From Anagrus nilaparvatae (taxonomy: Eukaryota > Arthropoda > Insecta > Hymenoptera > Mymaridae): a stretch of DNA of 64,000 nucleotides. Positions within the stretch are counted from its first letter, which is position 1, and each line of letters starts with the position of its first letter. The stretch is taken from assembly GCA_022575985.1 (NCBI GenBank), contig JAKSXM010000103.1:124001-188000 (forward strand). Reading direction: 5' to 3'. Below are positions 11,468 through 22,816 of this stretch, one piece after another. Under the pieces are notes generated by a model. The model saw only the letters and a list, made by a program, of their open reading frames with translations. It was not told the DNA's origin and did no database searches. Made by a program: the position numbers and the translations under genes.

Positions 11468-12945
11468 AATAGGTTAAAATTTTTATAAAACAAGTTTACT
11501 TATAATGAAAAAATATGTAAAATAGAAAAAAACCTTAACAAATACAGTCCAAAAGGCCTGAGAAATAAAAAAACAATATATAAAAATATAAATAGGTATC
11601 AAAAATATTGTATTTTTAGAATCTTTGGATCTACTTGCTTGAAACCATTTGAATTGGTTAAAATTTTTTATAAACCACATTTACTAATAATGAGAGAATA
11701 TTCTACGTAGAGAAAAACTTAAACAAATACGGCCCTTCAGGCCAGCGTAATTAAAAAACAAGATATAAATAAATTAAATAAGTATTAAAATTATTGTATA
11801 TTTAGAAAAGGTGGATCCACTTTCATGAAACCATTTGAATAGGTTAAAATTTTTATAAAACAAGTTTACTTATAATGAAAAAATATGTAAAATAGAGAAA
11901 AACCTTAACAAATACAGTCCAAAAGGCCTGAGAAATAAAAAAACAAGATATAAAAATATAAATAGGTATCAAAAATATTGTATTTTTAGAATCTTTGGAT
12001 CTACTTGCTTGAAACCATTTGAATTGGTTAAAATTCTTATAAACCAAGTTTACTTATAATAGAAAAATATATAAAATAGAGAAAAACTTAAACAAATACA
12101 GTCCAAAAGGCCTGAGAAATAAAAAAAGATAATATAAAAAATTTAAATAGGTATCAAAATTATTGTATTTTTATAAACGTTGGATCCACTTGCATGAAAC
12201 CATTTGAATAGGTTAAAATTTTTATAAAACAAGTTTACTTATAATGAAAAAATATGTAAAATAGAGAAAAACCTAAACAAATACAGTCAAAAAGGCCTGA
12301 GAAATAAAAAAACAAGATATAAAAAATTTAATTAGGTATCAAAATTATTGTATTTTTATAAACGTTGGATCTACTTGCATAAAACCATTTGAATTGGTTA
12401 AAATTTTTATAAACCAATTTTACTAATAATGAGAGAATATTCTACGTAGAGAAGAACTTAAACAAATACGGCCCTTCAGGCCAGCGTAATTAAAAAACAA
12501 GATATAAATAAATTAAATAAGTATTAAAATTATTGTATATTTAGAAAAGGTGGATCCACTTTCATGAAACCATTTGAATTGGTTAAAATTCTTATAAACC
12601 AAGTTTACTTATAATAGAAAAATATATAAAATAGAGAATAACTTAAACAAATTTAGTCCAAAAGGCCTGAGAAATAAAAAAACATAATATAAAAAATTTA
12701 AATAGGTATCAAAATTATTGTATTTTTATAAACGTTGGATCCACTTTCATGAAACCATTTGAATAGGTTAAAATTTTTATAAAACAAGTTTACTTATAAT
12801 GAAAAAATATGTAAAATAGAGAAAAACCTTAACAAATACAGTCCAAAAGGCCTGAGAAATAAAAAAACAAGATATAAAAATATAAATAGGTATCAAAAAT
12901 ATTGTATTTTTAGAATCTTTGGATGTACTTGCTTTAAACCATTTG
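11468..12945 (+). repeat. Higher-order repeat, truncated 8-monomer copy (1478 bp)
   Basis: Order A'-B-A-C-D-B-C-A, in register with the preceding 10-mer at an offset of 1848 bp. It then passes directly from the last A (12762-12945) to C and D instead of to B and C. The final A has unusual 3' changes, GGATGTACTTGCTTTAAACC, which become a traceable marker: the same A recurs at 44146, 45985, 54302 and 55956. Confidence 0.82.
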
Positions 12946-13675
12946 AATTGGTTAAAATTCTTATAAACCAAGTTTACTTATAATAGAAAAATATATAAAA
13001 TAGAGAAAAACTTAAACAAATACAGTCCAAAAGGCCTGAGAAATAAAAAAAGATAATATAAAAAATTTAAATAGGTATCAAAATGATTGTATTTTTATAA
13101 ACGTTGGATCCACTTGCATGAAACCATTTGAATAGGTTATAAAACAAGTTTACTTATAATGAAAAAATATGTAAAATAGAGAAAAACCTAAACAAATACA
13201 GTCAAAAAGGCCTGAGAAATAAAAAAACAAGATATAAAAAATTTAATTAGGTATCAAAATTATTGTATTTTTATAAACAGTGGATCTACTTGCATAAAAC
13301 CATTTGAATTGGTTAAAATTTTTATAAACCAATTTTACTAATAATGAGAGAATATTCTACGTAGAGAAAAACTTAAACAAATACGGCCCTTCAGGCCAGC
13401 GTAATTAAAAAACAAGATATAAATAAATTAAATAAGTATTAAAATTATTGTATATTTAGAAAAGGTGGATCCACTTTCATGAAACCATTTGAATAGGTTA
13501 AAATTTTTATAAAACAAGTTTACTTATAATGAAAAAATATGTAAAATAGAGAAAAACCTTAACAAATACAGTCCAAAAGGCCTGAGAAATAAAAAAACAA
13601 GATATAAAAATATAAATAGGTAACAAAAATATTGTATTTTTAGAATCTTTGGATCTACTTGCTTGAAACCATTTG
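12762..13675 (+). repeat. Marker module: variant A, C, 9-bp-deleted D, B, A''
   Basis: Ordered monomers are A with the GATGTACTTGCTTTAAACC end (12762-12945), C with AAAATGATTG (12946-13130), a D with an internal 9-bp deletion (13131-13306), B (13307-13491) and A'' with GGTAAC (13492-13675). The complete five-monomer module, including the deletion and the TGATTG variant, recurs from 44146 (31,384 bp away) and again from 54302 (10,156 bp further). This is long-range sharing of an unusual module inside one array. Confidence 0.83.
13131..13306 (+). repeat. D monomer with 9-bp deletion (176 bp)
   Basis: The normal start AATAGGTTAAAATTTTTATA is shortened to AATAGGTTATAAAACAAG, losing 9 bp between two TTA/TAA-rich stretches, as expected for slippage or microhomology deletion. 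It also has AAACAGTGGATC instead of AAACGTTGGATC. The same deletion is seen at units starting at 19496, 27346, 44515 and 54671. It also occurs in an A-type unit starting at 28076, where the deleted 5' end is joined to an A-type 3' part. One origin followed by copying is the simplest reading. Confidence 0.88.
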
Positions 13676-14045
13676 AATTGGTTAAAATTTTTATAAACCA
13701 AGTTTACTAATAATAAGAGAATATTCTATGTAGAGGAAAACTAAAACAAATACGGCCCACCAGGCCAGAGTAATTAAAAAGCAAGATATAAATAAATTAA
13801 ATAAGTATTAAAATTATTGTATATTTAGAAAAGGTGGATCCACTTTCATGAAACCATTTAAATTGGTTAAAATTCTTATAAACCAAGTTTACTTATAATA
13901 GAAAAATATATAAAATAGAGAAAAACTTAAACAAATACAGTCCAAAAGGCCTGAGAAATAAAAAAACATAATATAAAAAATTTAAATAGGTATCAAAATT
14001 ATTGTATTTTTATAAACGTTGGATCCACTTGCATGAAACCATTTG
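13307..14045 (+). repeat. Monomers B, A'', B', C leading into the trimer region
   Basis: The order is B (13307-13491), A'' (13492-13675), B' (13676-13860) and C (13861-14045). The C unit follows CCATTTA instead of CCATTTG, a one-base change that marks C units placed after B' throughout the window. Nothing other than satellite monomers is present. Confidence 0.8.
13676..13860 (+). repeat. Class B' monomer, reference copy (185 bp)
   Basis: B variant with ATAATAAGAGAATATTC, then TCTATGTAGAGG (one C-to-T change destroys the TCTACGTAGA palindrome and one CpG), AACTAAAACAAATACGG, the box GGCC-CACCA-GGCC with the same stem but a different loop, and usually TTAAAAAGCAAGATATAAA. It keeps GTGGATCCAC at the 3' end. 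B' is common in the left 7 kb and afterwards occurs mainly directly after A'' monomers (for example near 14.97, 16.08, 24.5, 32.5, 41.9, 45.1, 51.9, 55.2 and 59.85 kb), so A''-B' behaves as a linked pair. Confidence 0.88.
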
Positions 14046-15339
14046 AATAGGTTAAAATTTTTATAAAACAAGTTTACTTATAATGAAAAAATATGTAAAA
14101 TAGAGAAAAACCTTAACAAATACAGTCCAAAAGGCCTGAGAAATAAAAAAACAATATATAAAAATATAAATAGGTATCAAAAATATTGTATTTTTATAAT
14201 CTTTGGATCTACTTGCTTGAAACCATTTGAATTGGTTAAAATTTTTTATAAACCAAATTTACTAATAATGAGAGAATATTCTACGTAGAGAAAAACTTAA
14301 ACAAATACGGCCCTTCAGGCCAGCCTAATTAAAAAACAAGATATAAATAAATTAAATAAGTATTAAAATTATTGTATATTTAGAAAAGGTGGATCCACTT
14401 TCATGAAACCATTTGAATAGGTTAAAATTTTTATAAAACAAGTTTACTTATAATGAAAAAATATGTAAAATAGAGAAAAACCTTAACAAATACAGTCAAA
14501 AAGGCCTGAGAAATAAAAAAACAAGATATAAAAAATTTAATTAGGTATCAAAATTATTGTATTTTTATAAACAGTGGATCTACTTGCATAAAACCATTTG
14601 AATTGGTTAAAATTTTTATAAACCAATTTTACTAATAATGAGAGAATATTCTACGTAGAGAAAAACTTAAACAAATACGGCCCTTCAGGCCAGCGTAATT
14701 AAAAAACAAGATATAAATAAATTAAATAAGTATTAAAATTATTGTATATTTAGAAAAGGTGGATCCACTTTCATGAAACCATTTGAATAGGTTAAAATTT
14801 TTATAAAACAAGTTTACTTATAATGAAAAAATATGTAAAATAGAGAAAAACCTTAACAAATACAGTCCAAAAGGCCTGAGAAATAAAAAAACAAGATATA
14901 AAAATATAAATAGGTAACAAAAATATTGTATTTTTAGAATCTTTGGATCTACTTGCTTGAAACCATTTGAATTGGTTAAAATTTTTATAAACCAAGTTTA
15001 CTAATAATAAGAGAATATTCTATGTAGAGGAAAACTAAAACAAATACGGCCCACCAGGCCAGCGTAATTAAAAAGCAAGATATAAATAAATTAAATAAGT
15101 ATTAAAATTATTGTATATTTAGAAAAGGTGGATCCACTTTCATGAAACCATTTAAATTGGTTAAAATTCTTATAAACCAAGTTTACTTATAATAGAAAAA
15201 TATATAAAATAGAGAAAAACTTAAACAAATACAGTCCAAAAGGCCTGAGAAATAAAAAAACATAATATAAAAAATTTAAATAGGTATCAAAATTATTGTA
15301 TTTTTATAAACGTTGGATCCACTTGCATGAAACCATTTG
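14046..15339 (+). repeat. Seven-monomer block shared with 23556-24849 (copy 1)
   Basis: Order A'-B-A/D-B-A''-B'-C. The A' carries TTTTTATAATCTTTGG (normally TTTTTAGAATC) and the third unit is an A/D hybrid with ACCTTAACAAATACAGTC followed by AAAAAGGCC. Both marks recur exactly 9510 bp downstream. A private difference in this copy is CCAGCCTAATT instead of CCAGCGTAATT in the first B. Confidence 0.82.
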
Positions 15340-17552
15340 AATAGGTTAAAATTTTTATAAAACAAGTTTACTTATAATGAAAAAATATGTAAAATAGAGA
15401 AAAACCTTAACAAATACAGTCCAAAAGGCCTGAGAAATAAAAAAACAATATATAAAAATATAAATAGGTATCAAAAATATTGTATTTTTAGAATCTTTGG
15501 ATCTACTTGCTTGAAACCATTTGAATTGGTTAAAATTTTTATAAACCAAATTTACTAATAATGAGAGAATATTCTACGTAGAGAAAAACTTAAACAAATA
15601 CGGCCCTTCAGGCCAGCGTAATTAAAAAACAAGATATAAATAAATTAAATAAGTATTAAAATTATTGTATATTTAGAAAAGGTGGATCCACTTTCATGAA
15701 ACCATTTAAATTGGTTAAAATTCTTATAAACCAAGTTTACTTATAATAGAAAAATATATAAAATAGAGAAAAACTTAAACAAATACAGTCCAAAAGGCCT
15801 GAGAAATAAATAAACATAATTTAAAAAGTTAATTAGGTATCAAAATTATTGTATTTTTATAAACGTTGGATCCACTTGCATGAAACCATTTGAATAGGTT
15901 AAAATTTTTATAAAACAAGTTTACTTATAATGAAAAAATATGTAAAATAGAGAAAAACCTTAACAAATACAGTCCAAAAGGCCTGAGAAATAAAAAAACA
16001 AGATATAAAAATATAAATAGGTAACAAAAATATTGTATTTTTAGAATCTTTGGATCTACTTGCTTGAAACCATTTGAATTGGTTAAAATTTTTATAAACC
16101 AAGTTTACTAATAATAAGAGAATATTCTATGTAGAGGAAAACTAAAACAAATACGGCCCACCAGGCCAGCGTAATTAAAAAGCAAGATATAAATAAATTA
16201 AATAAGTATTAAAATTATTGTATATTTAGAAAAGGTGGATCCACTTTCATGAAACCATTTAAATTGGTTAAAATTCTTATAAACCAAGTTTACTTATAAT
16301 AGAAAAATATATAAAATAGAGAAAAACTTAAACAAATACAGTCCAAAAGGCCTGAGAAATAAAAAAACATAATATAAAAAATTTAAATAGGTATCAAAAT
16401 TATTGTATTTTTATAAACGTTGGATCCACTTGCATGAAACCATTTGAATAGGTTAAAATTTTTATAAAACAAGTTTACTTATAATGAAAAAATATGTAAA
16501 ATAGAGAAAAACCTTAACAAATACAGTCCAAAAGGCCTGAGAAATAAAAAAACAATATATAAAAATATAAATAGGTATCAAAAATATTGTATTTTTAGAA
16601 TCTTTGGATCTACTTGCTTGAAACCATTTGAATTGGTTAAAATTTTTATAAACCAAATTTACTAATAATGAGAGAATATTCTACGTAGAGAAAAACTTAA
16701 ACAAATACGGCCCTTCAGGGCAGCGTAATTAAAAAACAAGATATAAATAAATTAAATAAGTATTAAAATTATTGTATATTTAGAAAAGGTGGATCCACTT
16801 TCATGAAACCATTTAAATTGGTTAAAATTCTTATAAACCAAGTTTACTTATAATAGAAAAATATATAAAATAGAGAAAAACTTAAACAAATACAGTCCAA
16901 AAGGCCTGAGAAATAAATAAACATAATTTAAAAAGTTAATTAGGTATCAAAATTATTGTATTTTTATAAACGTTGGATCCACTTGCATGAAACCATTTGA
17001 ATAGGTTAAAATTTTTATAAAACAAGTTTACTTATAATGAAAAAATATGTAAAATAGAGAAAAACCTTAACAAATACAGTCCAAAAGGCCTGAGAAATAA
17101 AAAAACAATATATAAAAATATAAATAGGTATCAAAAATATTGTATTTTTAGAATCTTTGGATCTACTTGCTTGAAACCATTTGAATTGGTTAAAATTTTT
17201 ATAAACCAAATTTACTAATAATGAGAGAATATTCTACGTAGAGAAAAACTTAAACAAATACGGCCCTTCAGGCCAGCGTAATTAAAAAACAAGATATAAA
17301 TAAATTAAATAAGTATTAAAATTATTGTATATTTAGAAAAGGTGGATCCACTTTCATGAAACCATTTAAATTGGTTAAAATTCTTATAAACCAAGTTTAC
17401 TTATAATAGAAAAATATATAAAATAGAGAAAAACTTAAACAAATACAGTCCAAAAGGCCTGAGAAATAAATAAACATAATTTAAAAAGTTAATTAGGTAT
17501 CAAAATTATTGTATTTTTATAAACGTTGGATCTACTTGCATAAAACCATTTG
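14786..17552 (+). repeat. Expanded trimer / hexamer stretch (5 trimers)
   Basis: A-type units begin at 14786, 15340, 15893, 16447 and 17000, spaced 554, 553, 554 and 553 bp. The first four trimers form a hexamer A''-B'-C-A'-B-C repeated twice with a period of 1107 bp (14786-15892 and 15893-16999). The A'-B-C half then occurs once more (17000-17552). C units after plain B carry ATAAATAAACATAATTTAAA; those after B' carry ACATAATATAAA, so the alternation is clear. Compared with the duplicate block near 24.3-25.4 kb, exactly nine monomers (1660 bp) are extra here. This is local amplification in this copy or loss in the other. Confidence 0.85.
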
Positions 17553-20500
17553 AATTGGTTAAAATTTTTACAAACCAATTTTACAAATAATGAGAGAATA
17601 TTCTACGTAGAGAAGAACTTAAACAAATACGGCCCTTTAGGCCAGCGTAATTAAAAAACAAGATATAAATAAATTAAATAAGTATTAAAATTATTGTATA
17701 TTTAGAAAAGGTGGATCCACTTTCATGAAACCATTTGAATTGGTTAAAATTCTTATAAACCAAGTTTACTTATAATAGAAAAATATATAAAATAGAGAAA
17801 AACTTAAACAAATACAGTCCAAAAGGCCTGAGAAATAAAAAAACATAATATAAAAAATTTAAATAGGTATCAAAATTATTGTATTTTTATAAACGTTGGA
17901 TCCACTTGCATGAAACCATTTGAATAGGTTAAAATTTTTATAAAACAAGTTTACTTATAATGAAAAAATATGTAAAATAGAGAAAAACCTTAACAAATAC
18001 AGTCCAAAAGGCCTGAGAAATAAAAAAACAATATATAAAAATATAAATAGGTATCAAAAATATTGTATTTTTAGAATCTTTGGATCTACTTGCTTGAAAC
18101 CATTTGAATTGGTTAAAATTCTTATAAACCAAGTTTACTTATAATAGAAAAATATATAAAATAGAGAAAAACTTAAACAAATACAGTCCAAAAGGCCTGA
18201 GAAATAAAAAAAGATAATATAAAAAATTTAAATAGGTATCAAAATTATTGTATTTTTATAAACGTTGGATCCACTTGCATGAAACCATTTGAATAGGTTA
18301 AAATTTTTATAAAACAAGTTTACTTATAATGAAAAAATATGTAAAATAGAGAAAAACCTAAACAAATACAGTCAAAAAGGCCTGAGAAATAAAAAAAGAT
18401 AATATAAAAAATTTAAATAGGTATCAAAATTATTGTATTTTTATAAACGTTGGATCCACTTGCATGAAACCATTTGAATAGGTTAAAATTTTTATAAAAC
18501 AAGTTTACTTATAATGAAAAAATATGTAAAATAGAGAAAAACCTAAACAAATACAGTCAAAAAGGCCTGAGAAATAAAAAAACAAGATATAAAAAATTTA
18601 ATTAGGTATCAAAATTATTGTATTTTTATAAACGTTGGATCTACTTGCATAAAACCATTTGAATTGGTTTAAATTTTTATAAACCAATTTTACTAATAAT
18701 GAGAGAATATTCTACGTAGAGAAAAACTTAAACAAATACGGCACTTCAGGCCAGCGTAATTAAAAAACAAGATATAATTAAATTAAATAAGTATTAAAAT
18801 TATTGTATATTTAGAAAAGGTGGATCCACTTTCATGAAACCATTTGAATAGGTTAAAATTTTTATAAAACAAGTTTACTTATAATGAAAAAATATGTAAA
18901 ATAGAGAAAAACCTTAACAAATACAGTCCAAAAGGCCTAAGAAATAAAAAAACAAGATATAAAAATATAAATAGGTATCAAAAATATTGTATTTTTAGAA
19001 TCTTTGGATCTACTTGCTTGAAACCATTTGAATTGGTTAAAATTTTTACAAACCAATTTTACAAATAATGAGAGAATATTCTACGTAGAGAAGAACTTAA
19101 ACAAATACGGCCCTTCAGGCCAGCGTAATTAAAAAACAAGATATAAATAAATTAAATAAGTATTAAAATTATTGTATATTTAGAAAAGGTGGATCCACTT
19201 TCATGAAACCATTTGAATATAAATAAAAAAACAAGATATAAAAAATTTAATTAGGTATCAAAATTATTGTATTTTTATAAACGTTGGATCTACTTGCATA
19301 AAACCATTTGAATTGGTTAAAATTTTTATAAACCAATTTTACTAATAATGAGAGAATATTCTACGTAGAGAAAAACTTAAACAAATACGGCCCTTCAGGC
19401 CAGCGTAATTAAAAAACAAGATATAAATAAATTAAATAAGTATTAAAATTATTGTATATTTAGAAAAGGTGGATCCACTTTCATGAAACCATTTGAATAG
19501 GTTATAAAACAAGTTTACTTATAATGAAAAAATATGTAAAATAGAGAAAAACCTAAACAAATACAGTCAAAAAGGCCTGAGAAATAAAAAAACAAGATAT
19601 AAAAAATTTAATTAGGTATCAAAATTATTGTATTTTTATAAACAGTGGATCTACTTGCATAAAACCATTTGAATTGGTTAAAATTTTTATAAACCAATTT
19701 TACTAATAATGAGAGAATATTCTACGTAGAGAAAAACTTAAACAAATACGGCCCTTCAGGCCAGCGTAATTAAAAAACAAGATATAAATAAATTAAATAA
19801 GTATTAAAATTATTGTATATTTAGAAAAGGTGGATCCACTTTCATGAAACCATTTGAATAGGTTAAAATTTTTATAAAACAAGTACACTTATAATGAAAA
19901 AATATGTAAAATAGAGAAAAACCTTAACAAATACAGTCCAAAAGGCCTGAGAAATAAAAAAACAAGATATAAAAATATAAATAGGTATCAAAAATATTGT
20001 ATTTTTAGAATCTTTGGATCTACTTGCTTGAAACCATTTGAATTGGTTAAAATTCTTATAAACCAAGTTTACTTATAATAGAAAAATATATAAAATAGAG
20101 AAAAACTTAAACAAATACAGTCCAAAAGGCCTGAGAAATAAAAAAAGATAATATAAAAAATTTAAATAGGTATCAAAATTATTGTATTTTTATAAACGTT
20201 GGATCCACTTGCATGAAACCATTTGAATAGGTTAAAATTTTTATAAAACAAGTTTACTTATAATGAAAAAATATGTAAAATAGAGAAAAACCTAAACAAA
20301 TACAGTCAAAAAGGCCTGAGAAATAAAAAAAGATAATATAAAAAATTTAAATAGGTATCAAAATTATTGTATTTTTATAAACGTTGGATCCACTTGCATG
20401 AAACCATTTGAATAGGTTAAAATTTTTATAAAACAAGTTTACTTATAATGAAAAAATATGTAAAATAGAGAAAAACCTTAACAAATACAGTCCAAAAGGC

Positions 20501-22790
20501 CTGAGAAATAAAAAAACAATATATAAAAATATAAATAGGTATCAAAAATATTGTATTTTTAGAATCTTTGGATCTACTTGCTTGAAACCATTTGAATTGG
20601 TTAAAATTTTTTATAAACCACATTTACTAATAATGAGAGAATATTCTACGTAGAGAAAAACTTAAACAAATACGGCCCTTCAGGCCAGCGTAATTAAAAA
20701 ACAAGATATAAATAAATTAAATAAGTATTAAAATTATTGTATATTTTGAAAAGGTGGATCCACTTTCATGAAACCATTTGAATAGGTTAAAATTTTTATA
20801 AAACAAGTTTACTTATAATGACAAAATATGTAAAATAGAGAAAAACCTTAACAAATACAGTCCAAAAGGCCTGAGAAATAAAAAAACAAGATATAAAAAT
20901 ATAAATAGGTATCAAAAATATTGTATTTTTAGAATCTTTGGATCTACTTGCTTGAAACCATTTGAATTGGTTAAAATTCTTATAAACCAAGTTTACTTAT
21001 AATAGAAAAATATATAAAATAGAGAAAAACTTAAACAAATACAGTCCAAAAGGCCTGAGAAATAAAAAAAGATAATATAAAAAATTTAAATAGGTATCAA
21101 AATTATTGTATTTTTATAAACGTTGGATCCACTTGCATGAAACCATTTGAATAGGTTAAAATTTTTATAAAACAAGTTTACTTATAATGAAAAAATATGT
21201 AGAATAGAGAAAAACCTAAACAAATACAGTCAAAAAGGCCTGAGAAACAAAAAAAAAAACAAGATATAAAAAATTTAATTAGGTATCAAAATTATTGTAT
21301 TTTTATAAACGTTGGATCTACTTGCATAAAACCATTTGAATTGGTTAAAATTTTTATAAACCAATTTTACTAATAATGAGAGAATATTCTACGTAGAGAA
21401 AAACTTAAACAAATACGGCCATTCAGGCCAGCGTAATTAAATAACAAGATATAAATAAATTAAATAAGTATTAAAATTATTGTATATTTAGAAAAGGTGG
21501 ATCCACTTTCATGAAACCATTTGAATAGGTTAAAATTTTTATAAAACAAGTTTACTTATAATGAAAAAATATGGAAAATAGAGAAAAACCTTAACAAATA
21601 CAGTCCAAAAGGCCTGAGAAATAAAAAAACAAGATATAAAAATATAAATAGGTATCAAAAATATTGTATTTTTAGAATCTTTGGATCTACTTGCTTGAAA
21701 CCATTTGAATTGGTTAAAATTTTTACAAACCAATTTTACAAATAATGAGAGAATATTCTACGTAGAGAAGAACTTAAACAAATACGGCCCTTCAGGCCAG
21801 CGTAATTAAAAAACAAGATATAAATAAATTAAATAAGTATTAAAATTATTGTATATTTAGAAAAGGTGGATCCACTTTCATGAAACCATTTGAATTGGTT
21901 AAAATTCTTATAAACCAAGTTTACTTATACTAGAAAAATATATAAAATAGAGAAAAACTTAAACAAATTTAGTCCAAAAGGCCTGAGAAATAAAAAAACA
22001 TAATATAAAAAATTTAAATAGGTATCAAAATTATTGTATTTTTATAAACGTTGGATCCACTTGCATGAAACTATTTGAATAGGTTAAAATTTTTATAAAA
22101 CAAGTTTACTTATAATGAAAAAATATGTAAAATAGAGAAAAACCTTAACAAATACAGTCCAAAAGGCCTGAGAAATAAAAAAACAATATATAAAAATATA
22201 AATAGGTATCAAAAATATTGTATTTTTAGAATCTTTGGATCTACTTGCTTGAAACCATTTGAATTGGTTAAAATTTTTTATAAACCACATTTACTAATAA
22301 TGAGAGAATATTCTACGTAGAGAAAAACTTAAACAAATACGGCCCTTCAGGCCAGCGTAATTAAAAAACAAGATATAAATAAATTAAATAAGTATTAAAA
22401 TTATTGTATATTTAGAAAAGGTGGATCCACTTTCATGAAACCATTTGAATAGGTTAAAATTTTTATAAAACAAGTTTACTTATAATGAAAAAATATGTAA
22501 AATAGAGAAAAACCTTAACAAATACAGTCCAAAAGGCCTGAGAAATAAAAAAACAAGATATAAAAATATAAATAGGTATCAAAAATATTGTATTTTTAGA
22601 ATCTTTGGATCTACTTGCTTGAAACCATTTGAATTGGTTAAAATTCTTATAAACCAAGTTTACTTATAATAGAAAAATATATAAAATAGAGAAAAACTTA
22701 AACAAATACAGTCCAAAAGGCCTGAGAAATAAAAAAAGATAATATAAAAAATTTAAATAGGTATCAAAATTATTGTATTTTTATAAACGT
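17000..22790 (+). repeat. Large tandem duplication, copy 1 (~5.8 kb)
   Basis: This block aligns monomer for monomer with 24850-31000. The offset is 7850 bp up to the A at 19857, then 8210 bp, because the downstream copy has two extra monomers. Shared rare marks include a half-deleted monomer (19216-19310), a 9-bp-deleted D (19496), an A junction CAAGTACACTT near 19.88 kb, GACAAAATATG near 20.82 kb, GTAGAATAGAG near 21.2 kb, ATGGAAAATAGAG near 21.57 kb and TTATACTAG near 21.93 kb. Several one-base differences separate the copies, for example GGCCTAAG at about 18.94 kb here. Confidence 0.87.
19216..19310 (+). repeat. Half monomer (95 bp) with a 90-bp internal deletion, copy 1
   Basis: A D-type unit that starts AATAT and jumps directly to AAATAAAAAAACAAG, losing about 90 bp including the GGCC box. 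The remaining 3' half is normal D. This is one of only two half-length units I found. The other, with the same junction, is at 27066-27160, exactly 7850 bp away, which makes it a strong marker for the large duplication. Confidence 0.9.
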
Positions 22791-22816
22791 TGGATCTACT
22801 TGCATAAAACCATTTG
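22632..22816 (+). repeat. Chimeric C/D monomer at a one-monomer deletion
   Basis: The unit begins as C (AATTGGTTAAAATTCTTATA, AAGATAATATAAA) but ends as D (GGATCTACTTGCATAAAACC) and is followed directly by B. In the duplicate copy a full C (30842-31026) and a full D follow each other at this point. One monomer has therefore been removed by exchange inside the shared TTATTGTATTTTTATAAACG segment. Chimeras of the same form, each followed by B and then an A with TATTTAAAATAG, are seen ending near 35.27, 48.94 and 62.6 kb. Confidence 0.82.

Noticed and set aside
19216..19310. Transposon insertion or excision site at the short monomer
   Set aside because: The short unit is explained by a simple 90-bp internal deletion of a D monomer. 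There is no foreign sequence, target-site duplication or terminal inverted repeat at the junction.
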